Positions 1 to 5,646 of a stretch of 7,771 nucleotides of DNA are shown in pieces. The translations under genes were made by a program, and so were the position numbers. This stretch comes from Candidatus Moraniibacteriota bacterium (lineage in GTDB: Bacteria; Patescibacteriota; Minisyncoccia; Moranbacterales; UBA1568). Below the pieces are notes generated by a model that was not told the DNA's origin, made no database searches, and saw only the letters and a program-made list of their open reading frames with translations. How positions within the stretch are numbered: the stretch's first letter is position 1; each line of letters starts with the position of its first letter. The stretch lies in NCBI GenBank assembly GCA_030690925.1, contig JAUYFO010000054.1, positions 1 to 7,771 of the forward strand, given 5' to 3'.

Positions 1-11
1 TACAGCCTCAC

Positions 12-1103
12 TTAGCGCTTGATATCAAGAATAACCCGTAACGTATCCTTGGTCGTCCCGATAAACCACGTATTCTCACGAAGAACATAGTCAAAGGAAA
101 CACTTTCCGTGCCATCAAGATTCACAAAACGAACCGTCTCTCCGTTGTAAACACCGGAACGGAACAGTACTTTCTGTGGCACCGTCACACCAACATAAAG
201 GAGGGGCCGGAACATCATAGGAAGCGTCACTTCTCTCTGCTTTACTACCACTCCACCAACCAAGGCATCAGTAAAGACCAATCTCAAACCCAAAGTGGCC
301 TTGCCCTTGTCATTGTGGGCAAAAACCGAGAAATCATCTTCAAGCTTGGTCATGAGCGGTTCCGGGAGGCTAAGTCCCATCAGGTAGACGAAACGACTGA
401 GTGCCAGTGGATTATTATTCTTATCAGTGATCAAAAATTCTACCGGCTTAACCATATTGGCAGTTTTCATCCGTGCGCTTGCTGCTTGCAATATCTTCTG
501 AAATTCCTGCGTCGTAATAGTTTCAACATCAATGGAGAGGTAATTGGGCTTATCCAAAGCATAGGGGGGCTCGATAGCCACTGGCACTTCCATGGACGGT
601 GGGGGGGCGATGGGAACTGGGTCAGCAACAACACTGTGGGCTGGCACATAACGTAAGAAATACCAGGCTACCCCACCACCAGCAATAACAAGCAGTAGCA
701 GCACCCCAAAAATAATATACATCATCATGGGTGACTCCTGTTTGGCGGTCATGGCTGGTGTCTCGCGGATTCCGGAGTAGGCATTACCACCAAAAACTGG
801 CTTATCTCCGGGTGCAGGAGGAAAAATAGGGGCCATGGGTGGTATCTTGACCGGTCGTGTTCCTGCGGCGGCGGCCTCCTCTTTTGTTTCTCCCAAAAAA
901 GGACTTTTGGTTACAGGCGCGGCTGGCGGAGCCATTACTGATGATTTGGCTGTTCCTGGCGCAGAAACTGCCCCCCATCGAGCCGTATCCTTGCTCGCAA
1001 AAACTGCTTTAGGAACATCACCCATGACACTTACCGCTGCCAGAATCTCCGACGGGACACTTCCGGTACTGGTGCTTGTTTTATCAGAAAGAAACGCTGC
1101 CAT
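12..1103 (-). CDS. Single-pass membrane protein with Pro/Ala-rich N-terminus, function unknown
   Basis: I do not recognise a named family. From the ATG at 1103 the protein has 363 residues. Residues 1-125 are low-complexity, rich in Ala, Pro, Ser and Thr (for example APPAAPVTKSP), and probably cytoplasmic and disordered. One transmembrane helix follows at about 128-151 (MMMYIIFGVLLLLVIAGGG), flanked by Trp/Tyr/Arg. A Pro-rich linker (about 160-185, PIAPPPSMEVPVAIEPP) leads to a folded, presumably extracytoplasmic domain at about 190-363. This domain ends with alternating strands (FLITDKNNNPLALSRF, YNGETVRFVNLDGTESVSFDY, WFIGTTKDTLRVILD). The overall plan and the ending resemble hypothetical proteins I associate with Parcubacteria-type genomes. 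There is no N-terminal signal peptide or lipobox; the central helix would act as the anchor. A TTG at 1124 would add seven residues but lies in the terminator T-tract. No ribosome binding site is seen. TAA ends it at 12. Confidence 0.8.
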   Translation of the reverse strand: MAAFLSDKTSTSTGSVPSEILAAVSVMGDVPKAVFASKDTARWGAVSAPGTAKSSVMAPPAAPVTKSPFLGETKEEAAAAGTRPVKIPPMAPIFPPAPGDKPVFGGNAYSGIRETPAMTAKQESPMMMYIIFGVLLLLVIAGGGVAWYFLRYVPAHSVVADPVPIAPPPSMEVPVAIEPPYALDKPNYLSIDVETITTQEFQKILQAASARMKTANMVKPVEFLITDKNNNPLALSRFVYLMGLSLPEPLMTKLEDDFSVFAHNDKGKATLGLRLVFTDALVGGVVVKQREVTLPMMFRPLLYVGVTVPQKVLFRSGVYNGETVRFVNLDGTESVSFDYVLRENTWFIGTTKDTLRVILDIKR

Positions 1104-1116
1104 AGTATGTGAGAAG

Positions 1117-1147
1117 AAAAACAAAAGAGAGGATGTAGACCTCTCTT
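1117..1147 (-). terminator. Intrinsic terminator between pnp and the membrane-protein gene
   Basis: In the minus-strand RNA, AAGAGAGG (1147-1140) pairs perfectly with CCTCTCTT (1132-1125) as an 8-bp stem around a 7-base loop. TTGTTTTT (1124-1117) follows. It starts 35 bases after the pnp stop codon and its T-tract ends 13 bases before the next ATG at 1103. It should end most pnp transcripts, so the downstream gene needs read-through or its own promoter. Confidence 0.8.
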
Positions 1148-1153
1148 AGTATA
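1148..1153 (-). promoter_or_regulatory. Possible -10 element for the membrane-protein gene
   Basis: TATACT (5 of 6 matches to TATAAT) lies at 1153-1148, preceded by TTG. No acceptable -35 box is present 16-18 bases upstream. A start about 7 bases downstream, near 1141, would give a 38-base leader and would remove most of the 5' arm of the terminator hairpin, so such transcripts would not terminate there. The match is to a short motif only, so this is a weak call. Confidence 0.3.
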
Positions 1154-1182
1154 CAAGAAAAATGTATTCTCCGGTAGGAGCG

Positions 1183-3300
1183 TTACACTCCTTCTTGTTC
1201 GATACGACGCTTGGCGGCCTTGTGCGAAAGATTAATTCGACCTTGGCTATCAATTTCCTTAACAATCACCGGGATGACATCACCAACTTTCACTACATCC
1301 TCGACATTTTCCACGCGCTCATCGGAAAACTCGGAAATATGAATCAGTCCTTCTTGGTTAGGCAATACCTCAGCAAAAGCTCCGAAGTTCATCAGCCGCG
1401 TGATACGAGCTTGAAACAACTCTCCCGCTTTCACCTCACGGGTAATATTCTTTACCCATTCGACGGCCTTTTGAGCGCTAATCTCATCAGTCGAAGTGAT
1501 AAACACCGAGCCATCATCCTCAATATCAATCGCTACACCCGTTTCATCAATAATCTGATTGATCATTTTGCCTCCTGGGCCAATGACGTCACGAATCTTC
1601 TCGGGATTGATATGAAGGGTAATAATCCGCGGAGCATACGGAGACATAGTCGTCCGTACTGCCGGCATGGTTTCGAGCATCTTACCCATGATAAACATGC
1701 GACCTTCCTTGGCCTGAACAATAGCAATTTTCAGTACGGCCGGTGTCAAACCATCAATCTTGACGTCCATCTGCATAGCAGTGATACCATCCTTGGTTCC
1801 CGCCACTTTAAAGTCCATATCACCGTAGTGATCTTCCAACCCTTGAATGTCAGACAGCACCTTATACGAACCATCTTTTCCGGTAATCACCCCCATGGCG
1901 ATACCAGCTACCGGTTTCTTGATCGGTACCCCGGCATCCATCAGTGACAGCGTCGAACCACAGGTGGAGGCCATAGAAGACGAACCGTTGGACTCCAGCA
2001 CTTCCGATACCAACAAAATCGTGTAGGGAAAATCTTCCTTGCTTGGGAGTACTGGGAGCAAAGCCTTTTCTGCCAAAGCACCATGACCGACCTCCCGGCG
2101 GCCTGGGCCGCGCATTGGTTTCACCTCACCCACGGAATATGGTGGAAAATTATAGAAATGCATGTAGCGTTTCTTCTCATCCGTCTGCATGGTGTCTACT
2201 ACCATCTCGTCCCCTGGGGCACCGAGCGTAGTAATCGTGAGCGCCTGCGTTTCGCCACGAGTGAACAGTCCTGTGCCGTGGGTGCGCGGGAGGATACCCA
2301 CCTTACACCAGATAGGACGAATTTCCGTCAGTTTGCGCCCATCAGGCCGCGCTTCTTTTTCAAGAATATTCTTATGCACCGCTTCGTCAGCCACTTCGTC
2401 AGTGATGAGTGATAACAATTCTGAAAGGTTTTTTTGTTCCGGATACTTTTCGCCAGCATACGCAGCAATCTCTTTGTTGATCTCGGCCACTTTGGCTTCA
2501 GTGGCATGCTTGGGGAGAAGGTAAAGAGCCTCGGCCAAACCAGATTTCTCGGCCACTTTCCGGATATCAGCCTCAAACTCGTCCGAACCACGGAGCATGG
2601 CTGCCTCACGTTTCTTTTTACCAGCTTCTTTCTGACTAGTCTCGATAAACGTGGCAATCTTTTGAATCGCCTCAAAACCGAACTCAAAGGCCTCGGCCAT
2701 TTTTTCTTCAGTAATTTCCTTGGCCCCAGCCTCAATCATATTAATCTTGTCTTTGGTACCAGAAAGCATCAGATCTAGAACGCTATCGCGACGTTCATTA
2801 GAAAGCGGGTTCAAGACGAAATTGTCCCCATCCAGTCCTACCCGTACCGCCCCAATCGGGCCGTTCCACGGAATATCCGACAAAGCCAAAGCAGCAGAAG
2901 CGCCGATCATGGCTACCAAATCCGGATCATTTTCACCATCGATCGACAGCACCGTCACAATCACCTGCACTTCATTGCGCATGCGGCTATCAAACAGCGG
3001 CCGCACCGTGCGGTCAACGGCGCGTCCAGACAAAACAGCGTCATCCGATGGACGACCTTCCCGCTTGATAAAGCGTGAGCCCTTGATTTTCCCCGCAGCG
3101 TAATAGCGCTCTTCGTAATCCACCATCAAAGGGAAATAGCCCGTAATCTTGGACATTTCCTTGGTCATCACCGCTGTGGCCAATACTACGGTATCCCCGT
3201 AGCGGGCGGTCACTGCCCCACTGGCCTGCTTGGCCAACATCCCCGTCCCAATGACGAGCTCCCGTCCCCCCAACTGGAGAGACCATTTCTGCTCTTCCAT
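1183..3300 (-). CDS. pnp: Polyribonucleotide nucleotidyltransferase (PNPase)
   Basis: PNPase degrades RNA 3' to 5' by phosphorolysis, releasing nucleoside diphosphates, and can add tails in reverse; it acts as a ring-shaped trimer in the cytoplasm. The protein has 705 residues from the ATG at 3300, the usual length. In order it has the first RNase PH domain (about 5-215, with FIKREGRPSDDAVLSGR), an alpha-helical linker (about 220-310), the catalytic second RNase PH domain (about 315-535), a KH domain (about 555-615, GPGGKMINQI at 574-583) and an S1 domain (about 625-692). Active-site residues are present: Arg401-Arg402 and His406 in GRREVGHGAL, the phosphate-binding Ser440-442 in SNGSSS, and Asp490 and Asp496 in EDHYGDMDF. 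The tail is short and basic. A GTG at 3357 would add 19 residues but lies inside the leader hairpin and has no family support. No clear Shine-Dalgarno site precedes the ATG. It has its own promoter candidate and terminator. Confidence 0.97.
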   Translation of the reverse strand: MEEQKWSLQLGGRELVIGTGMLAKQASGAVTARYGDTVVLATAVMTKEMSKITGYFPLMVDYEERYYAAGKIKGSRFIKREGRPSDDAVLSGRAVDRTVRPLFDSRMRNEVQVIVTVLSIDGENDPDLVAMIGASAALALSDIPWNGPIGAVRVGLDGDNFVLNPLSNERRDSVLDLMLSGTKDKINMIEAGAKEITEEKMAEAFEFGFEAIQKIATFIETSQKEAGKKKREAAMLRGSDEFEADIRKVAEKSGLAEALYLLPKHATEAKVAEINKEIAAYAGEKYPEQKNLSELLSLITDEVADEAVHKNILEKEARPDGRKLTEIRPIWCKVGILPRTHGTGLFTRGETQALTITTLGAPGDEMVVDTMQTDEKKRYMHFYNFPPYSVGEVKPMRGPGRREVGHGALAEKALLPVLPSKEDFPYTILLVSEVLESNGSSSMASTCGSTLSLMDAGVPIKKPVAGIAMGVITGKDGSYKVLSDIQGLEDHYGDMDFKVAGTKDGITAMQMDVKIDGLTPAVLKIAIVQAKEGRMFIMGKMLETMPAVRTTMSPYAPRIITLHINPEKIRDVIGPGGKMINQIIDETGVAIDIEDDGSVFITSTDEISAQKAVEWVKNITREVKAGELFQARITRLMNFGAFAEVLPNQEGLIHISEFSDERVENVEDVVKVGDVIPVIVKEIDSQGRINLSHKAAKRRIEQEGV

Positions 3301-3311
3301 AGACTTTTTGT

Positions 3312-3386
3312 CCGGAAGACAAGCTAACAAACACGCGGCTGAGGCCCCAGGCCACACTCGTGTACTTATTAACCACTGCCTTCCAG
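3312..3386 (-). promoter_or_regulatory. Long imperfect hairpin in the pnp leader
   Basis: The minus-strand RNA can form a three-segment stem. CTGGAAGGCAG (3386-3376) pairs with TTGTCTTCCGG (3322-3312), 11 pairs with three wobbles. GTTAA (3373-3369) pairs with TTAGC (3327-3323), with one wobble. ACACG (3363-3359) pairs with CGTGT (3335-3331). The apical part has a small GGCC/GGCC hairpin. The base of the stem is 11 bases before the pnp ATG. In E. coli the pnp leader hairpin is cut by RNase III as part of PNPase autoregulation; an equivalent role here is inferred. Confidence 0.6.
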
Positions 3387-3413
3387 ATACACAATAATTA
3401 AACTACTATCCCT

Positions 3414-3443
3414 ACTCTAACCCTATTTTACCATTTTTGTCAA
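3414..3443 (-). promoter_or_regulatory. Candidate sigma-70 promoter for pnp
   Basis: TTGACA, a perfect -35 box, lies at 3443-3438. TAGAGT (4 of 6 matches to TATAAT) lies at 3419-3414 after an 18-base spacer. Within the spacer, TGGTAAAAT (3433-3425) also resembles an extended -10 element, so two overlapping start sites are possible. The promoter lies just past the NYN terminator, as expected for an independent pnp unit. The predicted start near 3407 gives a leader of about 107 bases. Confidence 0.6.
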
Positions 3444-3445
3444 AG

Positions 3446-3475
3446 AAAAAAATAAGTCCACCGACTGGCAGACTT
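3446..3475 (-). terminator. Strong intrinsic terminator after the NYN gene
   Basis: In the minus-strand RNA, AAGTCTGCC (3475-3467) pairs with GGTGGACTT (3462-3454) as a 9-bp stem with two G-U wobbles and loop AGTC. One A and then seven T (3452-3446) follow. On the plus strand the wobbles become mismatches, so the structure is directed to the minus-strand transcript. It begins 21 bases after the NYN stop codon. Confidence 0.85.
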
Positions 3476-3496
3476 GTTTTTTCATTTCTCTCTGTT

Positions 3497-3994
3497 TTAG
3501 ATTAGAAACTGCTTCTTGTTGTCCGAGAGATTGGTGAAGTCGTCAGCTTGCTCAATCAGCTTAGCTGAGGCTGATTCGGAGAAAGCCATTACTTCCACCC
3601 GGCAACCACTGGTATTTTGGATATACTCCACCAGTGACGTATAGTCACCATCCCCCGAAACGATGACAATAGCATCCAGTTTCGGTGCCATTTTGATAGC
3701 GTCAATAGCAATGCCTACGTCCCAATCCCCTTTTTTGGAACCATCCGGGAAAATCTGGAGGTCTTTGGTTTTTACCTCATAACCGCTCTTGTCCAAAGCT
3801 TCGAAAAACTTCTCTTCGGTGGCTTCTACCGTCTTGATACCGTAAGCGATAGCCCGAATCAATTTTCGCTCACTGGCTGCCGAAAGCAGAACGTTCTTGA
3901 AATTTACCTTTTTACTATAGAGCACACGGGCGCTGTAGTACATGTTCTGGATATCAACGAACACCCCGACTCGTTGTTCTGCAAACTTGGCCAT
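3497..3994 (-). CDS. NYN-domain (PIN-like) protein, putative RNA endonuclease
   Basis: The 165-residue protein consists of one NYN domain (the LabA/DUF88-like branch of the PIN nuclease fold). Visible motifs are VGVFVDIQNMYY (9-20, first acidic residue Asp14 with Asn17), KKGDWDVGIAIDAI (87-100, Asp90, Asp92 and Asp98) and IVIVSGDGDYTSLVEYI (109-125, Asp115 and Asp117). These acidic residues form the metal site in active members, so it looks catalytically competent. It has no signal peptide or membrane segment and should be cytoplasmic. NYN proteins are believed to cut RNA, but this subfamily's substrate is unknown. It sits between rpsO and pnp, flanked by a terminator on each side, and so may be its own transcription unit. 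The ATG at 3994 begins MAKFAEQRVGVFVD, the normal distance from the first beta strand. Upstream in frame there is no other start before a stop codon at 4030. Confidence 0.9.
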   Translation of the reverse strand: MAKFAEQRVGVFVDIQNMYYSARVLYSKKVNFKNVLLSAASERKLIRAIAYGIKTVEATEEKFFEALDKSGYEVKTKDLQIFPDGSKKGDWDVGIAIDAIKMAPKLDAIVIVSGDGDYTSLVEYIQNTSGCRVEVMAFSESASAKLIEQADDFTNLSDNKKQFLI

Positions 3995-4029
3995 ATGTTT
4001 ATAAAATATCTTCTTGTTTAAAACCTCCT

Positions 4030-4054
4030 AAAAAAACAAAGGGCCTAAAGGCCC
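4030..4054 (-). terminator. Intrinsic terminator overlapping the rpsO stop codon
   Basis: In the minus-strand RNA, GGGCC (4054-4050), loop TTTA and GGCCC (4045-4041) form a 5-bp all-GC hairpin. TTTGTTTTTTT (4040-4030) follows directly. The rpsO TAG stop (4047-4045) lies in the loop and 3' arm. The stem is short but GC-only and the T-tract is good, so it probably ends or attenuates rpsO transcripts before the NYN gene. A translating ribosome reaching the stop codon would cover the hairpin, which could couple termination to translation. Confidence 0.75.
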
Positions 4055-4308
4055 AGTGTTTTTACCAGTGTCTTGTGAGCTTTCTCATTGGTCTTTTCCA
4101 GATAGGAAAGCAGCTTCTTGCGCTTGGAAACCATCTTGAGCAGTCCACGGCGAGAATGAAAGTCTTTCTTATTCTTCTTCAGATGCGTCGTCAGACGCTT
4201 GATTTCTTCGGTAAACTTAGCCACCTGATACTCTGGAGAGCCCGTATCCTTGTCGTGCCGCTTCACTACTCCCGTCACCTTCTCCTTTTGCTTGTGGGTC
4301 AACGCCAT
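4045..4308 (-). CDS. rpsO: 30S ribosomal protein S15
   Basis: S15 is a primary 16S rRNA binding protein of the small-subunit platform; it binds a three-way junction in the central domain and nucleates binding of S6 and S18. From the ATG at 4308 it has 87 residues, starting MALTHKQKEK in register with the Bacillus protein. The family motifs are clear: DTGSPEYQVA (21-30), KKDFHSRRGLLKMVSKRKKLL (47-67, carrying the Asp, His and Ser that contact rRNA) and LGL at the end. An upstream in-frame TTG at 4323 would add five residues outside the family consensus. AAGG lies only 2 bases before the ATG, too close for a normal ribosome binding site. The usual C-terminal Arg-Arg after LGL is missing and the TAG stop lies inside a terminator hairpin. 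rpsO next to pnp is a widespread bacterial order; here a NYN gene separates them. Confidence 0.96.
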   Translation of the reverse strand: MALTHKQKEKVTGVVKRHDKDTGSPEYQVAKFTEEIKRLTTHLKKNKKDFHSRRGLLKMVSKRKKLLSYLEKTNEKAHKTLVKTLGL

Positions 4309-4323
4309 AACCTTGTTCGGCAA

Positions 4324-4359
4324 TACGTTCGTGAGTAACCCCGTTCCTCACCAGCGTAC
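4324..4359 (-). promoter_or_regulatory. Hairpin in the rpsO leader, possible S15 autoregulatory site
   Basis: In the minus-strand RNA, GTGAG (4351-4347) pairs with CTCAC (4335-4331). A G-A mismatch follows, then AAC pairs with GTT around a GGG loop. Below it, TACG (4358-4355) pairs with CGTA (4327-4324) across an internal loop. The structure ends 15 bases before the rpsO ATG. Leader structures that bind S15 and repress translation are known in several bacterial groups, with different folds in each. I see the pairing only; a role in regulation is inferred. Confidence 0.35.
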
Positions 4360-4390
4360 GCTAGATAAAAATATTACTCCTATTAAAGTA

Positions 4391-4427
4391 CCACGGACTC
4401 CCCTTCTCGGCAAGTCTGTGGCTTTTT
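4391..4427 (+). terminator. Hairpin with T-tract after ispG, oriented as a plus-strand terminator
   Basis: Plus-strand bases 4391-4399 pair with 4413-4421 in a 9-bp stem with one G-T wobble. Two mismatches and two inner C-G pairs follow, and the loop is TTCTC. TTTTT follows one base later at 4423-4427. Read on the minus strand, the wobble becomes a C-A mismatch and no T-run follows, so it would be a poor terminator for ispG. A plus-strand role would stop antisense transcription entering ispG, but no plus-strand gene is visible. It may instead be part of the rpsO leader. Confidence 0.4.
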
Positions 4428-4439
4428 CTTGTGGCTTTT
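4417..4439. repeat. Two direct copies of TGTGGCTTTT, 13 bases apart start to start
   Basis: The plus strand reads TGTGGCTTTT at 4417-4426 and again at 4430-4439. The second copy reaches the last base of the ispG stop codon; the first contributes the 3' arm and T-tract of the neighbouring hairpin. It may be a simple local duplication. No function can be assigned. Confidence 0.6.
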
Positions 4440-5623
4440 CATACCTTCACGTCAACCCATTTACCGTCAGATTTGATCAGGCTAATCAGTTCATCCACTG
4501 CTTCTTTTTCTGGTACCCCCCGCTTCACCAACGTTTTCTTACGGTACAGACTCACTTGCCCATGAGCCCCACCGACGTACCCATAATCCGCGTCCGCCAT
4601 TTCGCCCAAACCGTTCACAATGCAACCCATGATAGCGATGTGCAAACCCTTGAGATGTCCCATGCGTTCTTTGATTAGATTGGTGACCGGCTCGATATCA
4701 AAGAGGGTACGTCCACAAGAAGGACAAGAAATAAATTCTGTTCTCGTAATCCGCCGATGGGTCGCCTGGAGAATTCCATAGCAGGTTGGGATTTCTTTAA
4801 CAGGATCTTCGGTGAGCGACACCCGGATGGTATCCCCGATCCCCTCCATGAGCAGTGTCCCGATACCGAGCGTTGATTTAGCTCGTCCCTCTTCACCATT
4901 ACCCGCCTCTGTCACCCCTAGGTGGATTGGGTAATCCATCCCTTCTTGATCCATCGTGGCGATGAGAAGACGGTTGGCTTCGATCATGATGAGCGGATTC
5001 GATGCCTTCAGAGCCACGATAATGTCGTGAAAATCATGCTTCTTGAAAATCCGCAGGTATTCCATCGTCGACTCCACGATACCCAGCGGCGTATCACCAT
5101 AGCGCGACAGCACTCGATCAGACAGTGACCCATGATTACAGCCGATACGCAGCGCCTTGCCGGAAGCCTTTACTGCCGCTATAAATGGCAGAAGGCTTTC
5201 TTCGATGCGTTCTATTTCTTTGGCATAACTAGCATCGTCGAAGGTCAGTTCTCGAAAAATCTTCCCATCGAAGAGATTCCCCGGATTGAGCCGCACTTTG
5301 TCCGCCCACTTCAGTGCCTCAAACGCCGCCGCCGGCAGAAAATGGACATCAGCGATAAGCGGTACCACAATCTCCTCCTTAAGTAATGCTTCCCGAATCG
5401 GTCCAAGTGCCTGGGCATGTTTCGGGGTGGGGGTCGTCAGACGAACAAGCTCCGCGCCAGCTTTCACACAGGCCCTGATCTGGGCTACCGTCGCCTCGAT
5501 GTCGAGGGTATCAGTGTTGGTCATGGTCTGTACCCGAATAGGGTTATCCCCTCCGATAGCCACGCCTCCGACATTGACCACCCGGGTCTTTCTCCTTGGT
5601 CGTAGCGCTGCAAAAGAATCCAT
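4439..5623 (-). CDS. ispG: 4-hydroxy-3-methylbut-2-enyl diphosphate synthase (IspG/GcpE)
   Basis: IspG is the iron-sulfur enzyme of the MEP isoprenoid pathway that reductively converts MEcPP to HMBPP in the cytosol, using flavodoxin or ferredoxin. The protein has 394 residues: an N-terminal TIM barrel (about 10-275, with NPIRVQTMTNTDT, ADVHF, RLNPGN, NHGSLSDR and HLGVTEAGNGEEGR) and a C-terminal 4Fe-4S domain. The cluster ligands are visible: Cys300 and Cys303 in CPSCGR, Cys334 in MGCIVNG and Glu341 in GLGEM, with spacing as in E. coli (270, 273, 305, 312). The usual Pro of NGPGE is Leu. Its motifs resemble the long plant/Chlamydia/Bacteroidetes type, yet the middle domain of that type is absent. 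The ATG at 5623 fits the family's N-terminus; no good ribosome binding site precedes it (AAGAAAG lies about 12 bases upstream). It lies 23 bases after gyrA. Family assignment is very secure; whether the rest of the pathway exists cannot be seen here. Confidence 0.97.
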   Translation of the reverse strand: MDSFAALRPRRKTRVVNVGGVAIGGDNPIRVQTMTNTDTLDIEATVAQIRACVKAGAELVRLTTPTPKHAQALGPIREALLKEEIVVPLIADVHFLPAAAFEALKWADKVRLNPGNLFDGKIFRELTFDDASYAKEIERIEESLLPFIAAVKASGKALRIGCNHGSLSDRVLSRYGDTPLGIVESTMEYLRIFKKHDFHDIIVALKASNPLIMIEANRLLIATMDQEGMDYPIHLGVTEAGNGEEGRAKSTLGIGTLLMEGIGDTIRVSLTEDPVKEIPTCYGILQATHRRITRTEFISCPSCGRTLFDIEPVTNLIKERMGHLKGLHIAIMGCIVNGLGEMADADYGYVGGAHGQVSLYRKKTLVKRGVPEKEAVDELISLIKSDGKWVDVKV

Positions 5624-5646
5624 AGAAAAAATGACATCTTTCTTAT

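Noticed and set aside
564..607. G6 and G7 homopolymers (564-569 and 601-607) in the membrane-protein gene as a frameshift or phase-variation site
   Set aside because: The reading frame is intact across both and they encode an ordinary Pro-rich linker. C-runs are expected there, and nothing indicates switching.
835..1149. Plus-strand open frame of 104 codons opposite the membrane-protein gene
   Set aside because: It mirrors the GC-rich Ala/Pro codons of the minus-strand gene. The minus-strand reading has a clear membrane-protein architecture, while this one has none.
1169..1180. CTCC/GGAG hairpin directly after the pnp stop as the pnp terminator
   Set aside because: The stem has only 4 pairs and the T-run begins several bases later. 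The 8-bp hairpin at 1125-1147 is far better.
1162..1947. A 261-codon open frame on the plus strand, antisense to the 3' part of pnp
   Set aside because: It lies wholly opposite the conserved KH, S1 and catalytic coding sequence of pnp. Its translation is His/Asn/Leu-rich without any family motif, and no ribosome binding site precedes it. It is a shadow frame.
3301..3357. GTG at 3357 as the pnp start, adding 19 residues
   Set aside because: The added residues do not fit the PNPase N-terminus and are encoded inside the leader hairpin. The ATG at 3300 fits the family length and alignment.
4309..4323. TTG at 4323 as the rpsO start
   Set aside because: MALTHKQKEK from the ATG at 4308 aligns with the start of S15 proteins; the five extra residues do not.
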